DNA from: JADLHS01 sp036274115 | GTDB taxonomy: Bacteria; Verrucomicrobiota; Verrucomicrobiia; Limisphaerales; JADLHS01 | DNA: 29,537 nt | Assembly: GCA_036274115.1 (NCBI GenBank) | Contig: DASUGI010000030.1 | Coordinates: forward strand, 1-29,537 | Direction: 5' to 3' | The notes under the pieces: generated by a model | What the model was told of the DNA's origin: nothing | The model's input: only the letters and a program-made list of their open reading frames with translations | The model's database searches: none | Part shown: in pieces, positions 8,558 to 16,429 of the stretch | Layout: every line of letters starts with the position of its first letter | Numbering within the stretch: the stretch's first letter is position 1 | Translations under genes and position numbers: made by a program

Positions 8558-9415
8558 ATGCAGCACACTCCGCTGGTCTGGATTACTGGTGCACGCGGAT
8601 TGATTGGTAACTATCTCGTCCAACTCGCGCCACAATTTGCACCGCTTTGGCGCGTGGCCGGCCTCACCCGCGCTGAACTCGACTTGCTCGATCCGGTTGC
8701 CGCCCGCCGCCTGTTCGACGAACAAATGCCCGCCGCCATTATCCACTGCGCCGCCATCAGCAAGAGCCCCGAATGCCAGGTAAATCCTCCCTTGGCTCGT
8801 CGGGTGAACGTCGAAGCCACCGCGCTCCTGGCCGAACTGGCTGCGGACATTCCGTTTGTTTTCTTTTCTTCCGACCTCGTCTTCGACGGCAAGAAGGGCA
8901 ACTACGTGGAAACAGATCCGGTAGGTCCTTTGAGCATTTACGCCGAAACCAAAGTCGCTGCCGAACAAATCGTCCTCGCCAATCCGCGCCACACCGTCAT
9001 CCGCACGTCGCTCAATGGCGGAATTTCTCCGCGCGGAGACAGCGGATTCAACGAACAACTCCGCCGCGATTGGGAAAACGGCAAAGTCCCGAAGTTCTTT
9101 GCGGACGAGTTTCGCTGCCCCATTCCCGCCGTCGCCACGGCCCGGGCCACCTGGGAACTCCTGAACCGCGGCGCGACCGGTTTGTTTCACGTGGCTGGAG
9201 CCGAACGCCTGTCGCGTTTGCAAATTGGCCAGGCCCTGGCGTCTCGTCATCCCGGGTTGAATCCGAAATTCCTCGCCGGCTCATTGAAGGAGTATTCCGG
9301 TGCACCGCGTCCGGCAGATAGCTCTCTGAATTCGGCCAAGGCGCAGAGACTCCTCTCCTTTCCCCTGCCCGGCCTGACCCAGTGGCTTGCGGACAATCCC
9401 GACGCACCTTTCTGA
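8558..9415 (+). CDS. Sugar-nucleotide reductase, RmlD-like extended SDR
   Basis: The protein (285 aa) is an extended short-chain dehydrogenase/reductase of the RmlD substrate-binding type, which reduces 4-keto groups of nucleotide-sugars using NAD(P)H. The dinucleotide loop GARGLIG is at residues 11-17. FFSSDLVFDG supplies the serine region and YAETK (Y128, K132) is the catalytic Tyr/Lys pair. HVAGAERLSR near residue 210 matches the substrate-binding part. The gene starts 6 bases after the Uma2 stop and precedes the epimerase gene by 110 bases. A dTDP-4-dehydrorhamnose reductase role is possible, but no rmlA, rmlB or rmlC is present, so the substrate remains open. Confidence 0.85.
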   Translation: MQHTPLVWITGARGLIGNYLVQLAPQFAPLWRVAGLTRAELDLLDPVAARRLFDEQMPAAIIHCAAISKSPECQVNPPLARRVNVEATALLAELAADIPFVFFSSDLVFDGKKGNYVETDPVGPLSIYAETKVAAEQIVLANPRHTVIRTSLNGGISPRGDSGFNEQLRRDWENGKVPKFFADEFRCPIPAVATARATWELLNRGATGLFHVAGAERLSRLQIGQALASRHPGLNPKFLAGSLKEYSGAPRPADSSLNSAKAQRLLSFPLPGLTQWLADNPDAPF

Positions 9416-9525
9416 ACCGCGGTCCGACCAAACTCCGTTTCTGACCCGACTCACCATTGCGCCGTTGATTTAATACGTGAAACTGTGGCAGGCTGGGCGG
9501 ACAACCAAACGCAATAAGCAGTAAT

Positions 9526-10572
9526 ATGGAACACAAGAAACGACTCGTGGAGAAAGACGCACCCCTCAAGAAAGATGATTTGATCGTCATCACCGGCGGC
9601 GGCGGCTTCATCGGCGGCAACCTCGCGCTCTACTTCAAGAACAAAGGCTTTACCAACATCCGCGCGGTGGACAAAAAACCCCTCTACGAGTGGTACCTGA
9701 ACGTTCCCGGCGTTCAGAGCCTGTGCTACGACGTCAGCAACGAGGACAATTGCCATCGCGTGTGCGAAGGCGCCGTTGAAGTTTACAATCTCGCCGCCGA
9801 CATGGGCGGCATGGGATTCATCGAGCGCTTCCGCGTCGAGTGCCTGCGCTCCATTCTCATCAACACGCACATGGTCGAAGCCGCCTACCGCGCCGGCGCT
9901 CGACGCTACTTCTTTTCCAGTTCCGCCTGTGCTTACAACACATTGTTGCAAAAGGACCCCAAGGTTCGCGCGCTGAAAGAATCGGATGCCTACCCCGCCA
10001 TGGCCGAACGCGGTTACGGCTGGGAGAAGCTCGTCAGCGAAATGTTCTGCGAAGAATACTGGCATGAGCGCGGCATGAAGACCTTCATCGCCCGATTCCA
10101 CAACGTCTATGGACCGCACGGCACGTGGGATGGCGGACGCGAGAAAGCCCCCGCCGCCATGTGCCGCAAGGTCATTGAAGCCATCGACAAGAGCGACCTG
10201 ACCATCAACATCTGGGGCAACGGCGAGCAGACCCGCAGTTTCATGTATATCGACGATTGCGTGAAAGGCATCGACATGATCACGCATTGCGACGACCTCA
10301 TCGCGACGCCCATCAATCTCGGCTCCAGCGAACTCGTTTCCATCAACACCCTCGTCAGCAAGGTGGAAAAAATCGCCGGCGTGCGATTGAAACGCACTTA
10401 CAAACTCGACGCACCACTCGGTGTAGCCGGACGCAACTCCGACAACACGTTCATCAAGAAAGTGCTCAAGTGGGAGCCGAACACCACGCTCGATAGAGGC
10501 CTCGCCGCTACCTACAAGTGGATCAAGGTTCAATTTGAGAATCGGAAGAAGGGGAAACGGGTGGTGGAATAA
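9526..10572 (+). CDS. GDP-mannose 3,5-epimerase homologue (NAD-dependent epimerase)
   Basis: The 348-aa protein has the NAD loop TGGGGFIGG (23-31), SSSACAY, and the catalytic YGWEK with Y164 and K168. Several blocks closely resemble plant GDP-mannose 3,5-epimerase: NLAADMGGMGFIERF, FHNVYGPHGTWDGG followed by REKAPAAMCRK, NGEQTRSFMYIDDCV, and GRNSDNTFIKKVLKWEPN. The plant enzyme converts GDP-D-mannose to GDP-L-galactose (and GDP-L-gulose). The resemblance extends over the full length, so a GDP-sugar C3/C5 epimerase is the most likely function; the exact substrate is inferred. The start is ATG 9526, and the weak leader gives no strong ribosome site. It sits in a cluster with an RmlD-like reductase and a GHMP kinase, which suggests synthesis of an L-sugar for a surface glycan. 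Confidence 0.88.
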   Translation: MEHKKRLVEKDAPLKKDDLIVITGGGGFIGGNLALYFKNKGFTNIRAVDKKPLYEWYLNVPGVQSLCYDVSNEDNCHRVCEGAVEVYNLAADMGGMGFIERFRVECLRSILINTHMVEAAYRAGARRYFFSSSACAYNTLLQKDPKVRALKESDAYPAMAERGYGWEKLVSEMFCEEYWHERGMKTFIARFHNVYGPHGTWDGGREKAPAAMCRKVIEAIDKSDLTINIWGNGEQTRSFMYIDDCVKGIDMITHCDDLIATPINLGSSELVSINTLVSKVEKIAGVRLKRTYKLDAPLGVAGRNSDNTFIKKVLKWEPNTTLDRGLAATYKWIKVQFENRKKGKRVVE

Positions 10573-10585
10573 ACACGATTAGGCG

Positions 10586-10879
10586 GTGGAAAGCAATCCA
10601 CATGCGGTTGATTTGAAGCGGAGACGATTTTGGATGGGGTTCATTGCGGGTCTGGCTTTGGCAATCATCCTGAATCTTGTCCCGTACATGCGCACGCGTG
10701 GTGCTTATCAAACTGACGGGCTTGAGGTCATCGGATTCCCAATGGTTTTTCGCAGCCTGGGTGGCTTCACATATGCGCTGGACTTCTTCTGGCCTGCGCT
10801 CGCAGTGGATATTCTTTTTGCCACCGCCTTGGCATTCACGGGAGGACTTGTGTTCTGTAAATTGCAAATGACGAAGTGA
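10586..10879 (+). CDS. Small two-helix membrane protein, unknown function
   Basis: I do not recognise this 97-aa protein. It has a basic N-terminus (LKRRRFWMGF), a first membrane segment around residues 17-33 and a second around 68-90 (PALAVDILFATALAFTGGLVF). The stretch between them contains the polar segment MRTRGAYQTDG. The start is GTG 10586, 13 bases after the epimerase stop. It ends 21 bases before the GHMP kinase, so it is probably part of the same transcript. Whether it belongs functionally to the sugar cluster is unknown. Confidence 0.6.
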   Translation: MESNPHAVDLKRRRFWMGFIAGLALAIILNLVPYMRTRGAYQTDGLEVIGFPMVFRSLGGFTYALDFFWPALAVDILFATALAFTGGLVFCKLQMTK

Positions 10880-10900
10880 TGTCAGCAGGTCGTTATCTAT

Positions 10901-11701
10901 GTGAGCAGACAACGAACATCGACCGTCAACTCTGTCATTGGTCGCATCCCCAACCGCCTCGCGCTCGCCGGCGGCTGGATCGATCAGCCGTTTGTGTCAC
11001 GGCATAATCCCACGCCGCCCGGCTCAATGGTTGTCGTGCAAATCGAGCCGAACTTTCGCCCCATGGACCGCGCCGGCATCGCCAGTGGCACGCGCGCGGT
11101 GGCGATGAAATTGTGGAAGGGCAAACTCCCCAATCGTCCGCCAGCCGAACTTGTGCGCGAACTTTACGAAGCCGAGAACAAGGGCAAATCCCAACCGAGC
11201 GGTTCGCAGGATATGGTCGGCTTGATTTATCCTGGCATCAATCGCCTCGACTACGACTTCTCGGCGAATGGCGGCGTCTTTCCCTCGCACATCGAGTCGC
11301 TCAACAACACCCGGGTCGCGCGCTGGCTCGAACGGGTGTTGCACATCCTGCCCGTTGAGCCACGGCCCGACGGTTACAATCCGCTGGGCAGAAAGAATCT
11401 CGATCCAAAATCGATCGCGCGCCTGGGGCAGACCGGAAAAGACTGCTTTGACGCCATCCGTCGCATGGACGCCGAAGCCCTCGGCGCATCGTTCAACGAT
11501 TGCATGATTTGTTGGGAGAAGATTTTGCCCCACACGGTTTCCCATCCGACCCTGCGGGTGGATTTAAAGGCCATTCTCCGTGCGTATCAGCGTAGTTATC
11601 CCGGCGCGATGTTTTCCGGTTGTGGCGGCGGTTATCTGTACGTCGTCTCGGAACAGCCGGTCCCGGGCGCTTTCAAGGTAAACGTCCGGACCTCACGCTA
11701 G
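10901..11701 (+). CDS. GHMP-family sugar kinase
   Basis: The 266-aa protein has features of GHMP kinases, which phosphorylate sugars or isoprenoid alcohols with ATP. IPNRLALAGGWIDQP at the N-terminus resembles the substrate-binding start of heptose and fucose kinases. RAGIASGTRAVAMKLW takes the place of the glycine/serine-rich ATP loop, GSQDMVGLIYPGINRLDYD resembles the GxQDQ...GGIN block of the heptose kinase HddA, and FSGCGGGYLYVVSE is the C-terminal glycine-rich motif. The ATP loop is less canonical than PxxxGLGSSA. The start is GTG 10901. Its last 9 bases overlap the convergent isomerase-like gene. The sugar is unknown; its position after a GDP-mannose 3,5-epimerase homologue suggests hexose or heptose activation. 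Confidence 0.72.
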   Translation: MSRQRTSTVNSVIGRIPNRLALAGGWIDQPFVSRHNPTPPGSMVVVQIEPNFRPMDRAGIASGTRAVAMKLWKGKLPNRPPAELVRELYEAENKGKSQPSGSQDMVGLIYPGINRLDYDFSANGGVFPSHIESLNNTRVARWLERVLHILPVEPRPDGYNPLGRKNLDPKSIARLGQTGKDCFDAIRRMDAEALGASFNDCMICWEKILPHTVSHPTLRVDLKAILRAYQRSYPGAMFSGCGGGYLYVVSEQPVPGAFKVNVRTSR

Positions 11702-12637
11702 CGCATCCCGACAATACTTTAGCGCCCGGGCAATTTCCGTCATTCGATCCGAGCCCGCCGGAACTTTGTATTCAAATTCGATGGTGGCCTGCATGTTCCA
11801 TCGGTTGTCGCGCAAGAGGCGCAACACTTCGGCGATCGGCGTGTCGCCTTCACCAAACGGCGTGTTCGGTCCGTTATGCATCTTCCGATCTTTGATATGC
11901 AAATGCGTGATCCGGTCGTGATGCTGTTTCAGAAACGCAACCGGGGAAACATTGTTGCCAGCGACAAAGTGCCCGAGGTCAACATTTGCCCCATTGAACT
12001 TCGCCAGCGAAAACGCTCGCTCCCAGTGCGCGGGCGTCGTCGTGGCATGGCCATGATAACCGACCCAGAACTGATGTTTATCGGCAAATTGTCCGACGCG
12101 TTTAAGCTCCTCCTCTTTGCCGGAAATTTCGGTGGAAATGGCGCGGCCGCCAAGCGCCTTCGCCAGCGTGAAAACGTAATCCAGTTCGGCATCCGACATT
12201 TTGAAAATGCCGTCCACCTTGACGATCTCAATCAACACGCCAGCGGTTTCATATTTCTTCCGGAACTCCGCCACCTTTTCCATCGCAACGGACTTGCGCC
12301 AGTTCGGCAAGTCTTTGGGAGAATCCGCGGGTGCACCGAGAAACGCTTCGACCGGCTGGGTTCTTAGTTCTACCCCGCTAATGCCGAGTTTCACACAGTT
12401 CGCGAGGATGTCATCCCCGGTCATCTTTGGGTTGCCAAAGCTGTATGGCACGTTGAGCCCGAGTTGAACTCCGGCCACCCTGGAGTTTGGTTTGCTGGCT
12501 GTTTCCGCAGCTCGAGCGCGATTTAAAACCGGCATCAAGCTCGCGCCCGCCAGCGCGCTCAACGACCGTTTCATGAAATCGCGCCGGGAATGCATTGGCA
12601 AAATCGCGTTCGGAGAATTCGTTTCACTGGGATTCAT
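11693..12637 (-). CDS. Tat-exported sugar phosphate isomerase/epimerase-like TIM-barrel protein
   Basis: The N-terminus carries a twin-arginine signal (SRRDFMKRS followed by a hydrophobic stretch and a cleavage site near ARAAE), so export in folded form across the inner membrane is expected. The mature part is an AP-endonuclease-2/xylose-isomerase-like TIM barrel. Candidate metal ligands sit in GVELRTQP, YHGHATTTP, VDLGHF, HLHIKDRK and IEFEY. Members act on sugars such as inositol derivatives or hydroxypyruvate, but the substrate cannot be read from the sequence. The start could be at 12664, 12637 or 12595; the last would give a short n-region (MHSRRDFMKRS) typical of Tat signals. The 3' end overlaps the convergent GHMP kinase gene by 9 bases. 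Confidence 0.85.
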   Translation of the reverse strand: MNPSETNSPNAILPMHSRRDFMKRSLSALAGASLMPVLNRARAAETASKPNSRVAGVQLGLNVPYSFGNPKMTGDDILANCVKLGISGVELRTQPVEAFLGAPADSPKDLPNWRKSVAMEKVAEFRKKYETAGVLIEIVKVDGIFKMSDAELDYVFTLAKALGGRAISTEISGKEEELKRVGQFADKHQFWVGYHGHATTTPAHWERAFSLAKFNGANVDLGHFVAGNNVSPVAFLKQHHDRITHLHIKDRKMHNGPNTPFGEGDTPIAEVLRLLRDNRWNMQATIEFEYKVPAGSDRMTEIARALKYCRDALA

Positions 12638-12722
12638 ACGCGTTACGTTAAGCCGGTTCCACACGCAGGAAAATCGTATTTTTCGAAGTGAATGGCGTAC
12701 GATCAGGAGTGAGTATTGCCGT

Positions 12723-13577
12723 CTAAACGTAAAGCGCGGCCTTCAAATCCCGCACCAGCACGCTCAGGAACGGATACCGGTTCTCCGGATCGAGCTCGAT
12801 GCACTTGAGGATCGCTTTCTCCAATCCCACGGGGATGTCCCCGTTCAACTGGCGTGGCGTAAGAAACGCGGCGCGATCCGTTTGCGCGCGCAGAATTTCG
12901 GCTGAGGTCTCGCCCGGGAACGGCTTTTGATTCGTCAGCAACTCGTAAGCAGCCACGCCAAACGAAAAAATATCCACGCGCTTGTCGATCGGCTGGCCGG
13001 ACAGTTGTTCGGGCGCCATGTAAACCGGCGTTCCGGGATTCTTGACAATCTTCTTGGGCTTCTCCGTGATCGGTTGCGCCAGGTCAAAATCCACAAGGCG
13101 CACCGAGGCATTGCGCGAGACGATAACATTCTCCGGCTTGAAATCCAAATGCATGTAGCCGCACTCGTGGACGTGTTCCAGGGCCTCGGCCATGTCGATG
13201 ATGATCTGCGCCACGTTTTCCAACAGCACCGGATCGTGAACGGCGTAAAGCTCTTTCAGATTCGCGCCTTCGATATATTCCATCCCGCAAAACAACTGGC
13301 CTTCCACCTTGCCGTGTTCGAGGTAGCCGATCACGCATTGGTGGCCCTGACATTGTTCCAGCACCTCGCAGCCATTAAGAAAACGCTTCTTTGCGGTTGA
13401 GTCGCCTTGCAACTCCGGCAACAGTCGGCGCACGGCGCAAACGCGCCCGGACTCACTCGTTGCCAGCCAAATGTCCGCCATGCCGCCACTGGCCACGCGC
13501 TCGAGCAATTGGTACTTGCCAAATGGCCCTGGACTGGCCGGTGCCGTCGGCGCTGATTTTTTAAACAGACCTAACAC
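12723..13577 (-). CDS. Degenerate Ser/Thr protein kinase (candidate pseudokinase)
   Basis: A single kinase domain occupies residues 19-284. The glycine-rich loop is VASGGMADIWLA. The beta-3 position that normally holds the ATP lysine is R50 (CAVRRL), the catalytic loop reads HLDFKPEN (H143, L144, D145) in place of HRDLKPEN, and the DFG motif is DFD (163-165). The catalytic Asp145, Asn150, metal Asp163 and APE (188-190) are kept. Loss of the lysine and the HRD arginine suggests weak or no phosphotransfer, or an unusual mechanism. The open frame continues upstream to 13991, but that part overlaps the comF-like gene on the other strand and has no kinase-like composition. GTG 13577 (VLGLFKKSAP), preceded by AAAGAAAG, is the best start. 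It diverges from the ComF-like gene. Confidence 0.85.
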   Translation of the reverse strand: MLGLFKKSAPTAPASPGPFGKYQLLERVASGGMADIWLATSESGRVCAVRRLLPELQGDSTAKKRFLNGCEVLEQCQGHQCVIGYLEHGKVEGQLFCGMEYIEGANLKELYAVHDPVLLENVAQIIIDMAEALEHVHECGYMHLDFKPENVIVSRNASVRLVDFDLAQPITEKPKKIVKNPGTPVYMAPEQLSGQPIDKRVDIFSFGVAAYELLTNQKPFPGETSAEILRAQTDRAAFLTPRQLNGDIPVGLEKAILKCIELDPENRYPFLSVLVRDLKAALYV

Positions 13578-13682
13578 GCCACTTTCTTTATCACGCAGAA
13601 ACGCGAATCGCCACTCCGAATTCCGAATCGAAGCCTCGCAATACCGCTTGCGTGACGTAGAACAAGACCTACCTTGTTTTCG

Positions 13683-14420
13683 ATGTCCATTGCCACGCTG
13701 CCCCGTTGGATTGAGCCCGGCCTGGCATTGATTTATCCCGCGCTGTGCCAACTCTGCGAAACCCAGCGTGCCGGACGCGAGTCGGGATTCGTTTGCTCCC
13801 GGTGCTGGAGCAAGGTTCGCTTCATCAAACCGCCTTTCTGCGAGCGCTGCGGCTTGCCATTCGAAGGAGAGATCTCGACACCTTTCGAATGCTCCAATTG
13901 TCGGGACATGGAGTTGAACTTTTTGGCGGCACGCTCGGCCGTGGCCGCCAAGGGCGTCGCGCGAGATGCCATTCACCGTTACAAGTATCATCAGGCGCTG
14001 TGGTTTGAGACGTTTCTCGTCGACCTGCTTCTTCGCGCGGCCCTGCCGGAACTGCGCGCGGGCAAATGGGATTTAATCGTCCCCGTGCCATTGCATTCCA
14101 CCAAACAACGCGAACGCGAGTTCAATCAGGCGGAACGCCTGGCCGCCCATCTCGCGAAAGCCCTGACCCTGCCGCTGAACAACAATCTGATCAGTCGCGT
14201 CCAGCCCACGCGGACCCAGGCCCTGCTGAGCAAAAAGCAACGCGCCGAAAATGTCCGCCGCGCCTTTGCCGCTCGCAACGGAAGCAAGTTGAGCGGAGAG
14301 CGAATCATCCTCGTCGACGACGTCCTGACCACGGGTGCGACCACCAGCGCTTGCGCCGGCGTGCTCAAGTCCCTCGGTGCGAGCGATGTTTGTGTCTGGA
14401 CAGTGGCCCGCGGACTTTGA
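13683..14420 (+). CDS. ComF family phosphoribosyltransferase-like protein
   Basis: The 245-aa protein has the ComF layout. Two zinc-ribbon-like cysteine sets come first: C22/C25 with C38/C41, and C53/C56 with C70/C73. A type I phosphoribosyltransferase domain follows, with the PRPP loop IILVDDVLTTGATT near residue 210. KQREREFNQAE is also characteristic. In transformable bacteria ComF (GntX in E. coli) supports DNA uptake or DNA processing; its biochemical activity is not settled, and no other competence gene is in the window. The start is ATG 13683; an upstream in-frame TTG at 13674 is less likely. It is divergent from the degenerate kinase gene with 105 bases between the starts. Confidence 0.9.
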   Translation: MSIATLPRWIEPGLALIYPALCQLCETQRAGRESGFVCSRCWSKVRFIKPPFCERCGLPFEGEISTPFECSNCRDMELNFLAARSAVAAKGVARDAIHRYKYHQALWFETFLVDLLLRAALPELRAGKWDLIVPVPLHSTKQREREFNQAERLAAHLAKALTLPLNNNLISRVQPTRTQALLSKKQRAENVRRAFAARNGSKLSGERIILVDDVLTTGATTSACAGVLKSLGASDVCVWTVARGL

Positions 14421-14481
14421 ATAATAGGCTCGACTAGTTGGTGGTTAATTTTTAAACGAAAATAAAACGCGAACAGAGGAA

Positions 14482-15486
14482 ATGCATCTTTCGCCACGAC
14501 CGCCGAACCCATCATCGTTTTTGGTCATGTCCACGACTTCTTTTACCAAGAAACCCATTGGCGTAGATCCCGTTGAACCGGCATTAACGCCGCCGCCCGG
14601 CAATAGCAGCAATGCCGCCTTCGTCAAGAAGAAGCTGAAGCTCGGCGCCGGCGCGAAATCCAAAAAACGGGAGATTCCCGAAGGCCTCTGGACGAAATGT
14701 CCCGAGTGCGAAACGATGATTTTCGACAAGGAACTCGATGAGAATCTAAAGGTGTGCGGCAAGTGCGGGCATCATTTTTCCATCGGCGCGCGCGAACGCA
14801 TTCATTCCCTCGTGGAGACCTGCACGTTCGAGGAAATGGACGCGCAAATGATCAGCGTGGATGTGCTCGGGTTTACCGGGGCGGCCTCCTACAAAGACAA
14901 GCTCGCAGCCAACCTCAAAAAATCGAACCTCAAGGATGCCGTCGTCACCGGCATCGGAATGATCGGAACGCACCGCGTGGCGCTCGGGGTAATGGATTTC
15001 AGTTTCCTGGGCGGTTCAATGGGTTCAGTGGTGGGTGAAAAGCTCACGCGGCTTATTGAAGCCGGCACGGAAAAACATTTGCCGGTGATCATCATCTCGA
15101 CCAGCGGCGGGGCGCGCATGTACGAAGGCATGTTCAGCCTGATGCAGATGGCAAAAACGTGCGCCGCGCTCGGCTATCACGCCAGGGCGAAGCTTCCTTA
15201 CATCAGCATTCTGACCAACCCGGATTATGCCGGCGTGATGGCCAGTTACGCGAGCGTGGGAGATCTCATTCTTGCCGAACCCGGCGCTCTCATCGGCTTT
15301 GCCGGACCGCGCGTCATCAAAGATACGACCCAGGCGGAATTGCCTCCGGGCTTTCAAACCGCTGAATTCCTGCTCGACCATGGCCTCATTGATGCCATCG
15401 TGCCCCGCACCGAAATGAAACAACGCTTGATTGAATACCTCGATTTCATGATGGCGGGACGCCGGAAGGCGGCGGCCAGGGCCTGA
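14482..15486 (+). CDS. accD: Acetyl-CoA carboxylase carboxyltransferase subunit beta
   Basis: AccD with AccA transfers the carboxyl group from carboxybiotin to acetyl-CoA, forming malonyl-CoA for fatty acid synthesis in the cytoplasm. The four-cysteine zinc ribbon (C73, C76, C92, C95; CPEC...CGKC) is followed by the crotonase-like carboxyltransferase domain with MDFSFLGGSMGSVVGEK, ISTSGGARMYEG, LTNPDYAGVMASYA and IGFAGPRVI, all family hallmarks. At 334 aa it is slightly longer than E. coli AccD because of a proline-rich N-terminal extension. The start is uncertain: ATG 14482 has AGAGGA only one base in front, and ATG 14527 (MSTTSFTKK) has no visible ribosome site. accA is not in the window. 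Confidence 0.96.
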   Translation: MHLSPRPPNPSSFLVMSTTSFTKKPIGVDPVEPALTPPPGNSSNAAFVKKKLKLGAGAKSKKREIPEGLWTKCPECETMIFDKELDENLKVCGKCGHHFSIGARERIHSLVETCTFEEMDAQMISVDVLGFTGAASYKDKLAANLKKSNLKDAVVTGIGMIGTHRVALGVMDFSFLGGSMGSVVGEKLTRLIEAGTEKHLPVIIISTSGGARMYEGMFSLMQMAKTCAALGYHARAKLPYISILTNPDYAGVMASYASVGDLILAEPGALIGFAGPRVIKDTTQAELPPGFQTAEFLLDHGLIDAIVPRTEMKQRLIEYLDFMMAGRRKAAARA

Positions 15487-15607
15487 GTAAACACCGAAGG
15501 GCATCCGGAGCTTTAATCGCAAATTTGCCATCCAGCGGCAGCTTCCCGCGCCTCAGGCGACCAGGCAATTAACTTGCACGCCCGCTGCGCCCATCTAATC
15601 TATCTGG

Positions 15608-16429
15608 GTGGATTGGTTCACAGCTCGACATACATTCCTGCTCGCGGTTCTCGCCTATGGCGCGAGCATGATTTATTCGGTATTCCTGTGGAGGAAGGGC
15701 TTTCGTCGCGATGACCGGGTCAACTACCTCCTGCTGCTGGCGGCGTTTGTGTTGCACACGCTTGCCATGTTCCAACGTGGCTTTTCCATCAACCGCTGTC
15801 CGGTCAACAATCTCTTTGAAGCCACCATGTTCTTTTCGTGGGCCGCAACGCTGGCCTTCTTGATCGTGGGGGCGGTGCGCCGGTTTCGATTCCTGGGAGC
15901 GTTTGCGTCGCCGGTGCTTTTCGCCGTGGGCGTGTTTGCGTTGATGCCGCCGCTCGACCCGCCACACGGCCCGAAACCGGAGTTTTCCGGTGGGCTGGCC
16001 AGTTTGCACGCCGCCATGATTCTACTGGCATACGGCGCCTTCGGAATTGGTGCCGCCGCTGCGGGCATGTTCCTGACGCAGCAACACAATCTCAAGTTCA
16101 ACAAACTGCGCGCCGTACTTTCGGTGCTGCCGCCGATCCAGCGCCTTGACATTGTCGCCACGCGTGTCGTGCTGATTGGTTTCGTTCTGTTGACGATCGG
16201 TTTGGCCGCCGGTGGTCAACTCCCTCGACCGGAAGGAGTGACGTACTGGAAGGATGCAAAAGTGCTGTGGTCGGCAGTCCTGTGGGTGCTTTACGCCGGA
16301 TTGCTGTTCAGCCGAATGAAGTTTGATTTCGCCGGTCGCCGCTTTGCTCTAGGGACCATTGGCGTATTCAGTTTCGTGCTGCTGACGTTCTGGGTGACCA
16401 ACCTCCTTTCACCTTTGCATCACCCATGA
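15608..16429 (+). CDS. CcsA/HemX-family integral membrane protein
   Basis: The 273-aa protein is almost entirely hydrophobic, with about eight membrane helices. It shows the CcsA/cytochrome c assembly family pattern: CPVNNLFEATMFFSWA after the second helix, SLHAAMILLAYGAFG in the middle, and YWKDAKVLWSAVLWVLYAG near the end. The tryptophan-rich heme-handling motif of true CcsA is missing, as in HemX-type members. HemX proteins next to hemA influence glutamyl-tRNA reductase levels in Bacillus; whether that applies here is inference. Conserved histidines lie at H50 and in SLHAAM. The start is GTG 15608. Its stop overlaps the hemA start (ATGA at 16426-16429), which indicates translational coupling. 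Confidence 0.85.
   Translation: MDWFTARHTFLLAVLAYGASMIYSVFLWRKGFRRDDRVNYLLLLAAFVLHTLAMFQRGFSINRCPVNNLFEATMFFSWAATLAFLIVGAVRRFRFLGAFASPVLFAVGVFALMPPLDPPHGPKPEFSGGLASLHAAMILLAYGAFGIGAAAAGMFLTQQHNLKFNKLRAVLSVLPPIQRLDIVATRVVLIGFVLLTIGLAAGGQLPRPEGVTYWKDAKVLWSAVLWVLYAGLLFSRMKFDFAGRRFALGTIGVFSFVLLTFWVTNLLSPLHHP

Noticed and set aside
13610..13640. TCCGAATTCCGAATCG motif upstream of the ComF-like gene
   Set aside because: It resembles the GAAATCC-type arrays but has only about two imperfect units, too little to call a repeat.
13578..13991. N-terminal extension of the degenerate kinase
   Set aside because: It lies opposite the ComF-like gene, has no kinase-like or signal-like composition, and a GTG with a purine-rich leader exists at 13577.
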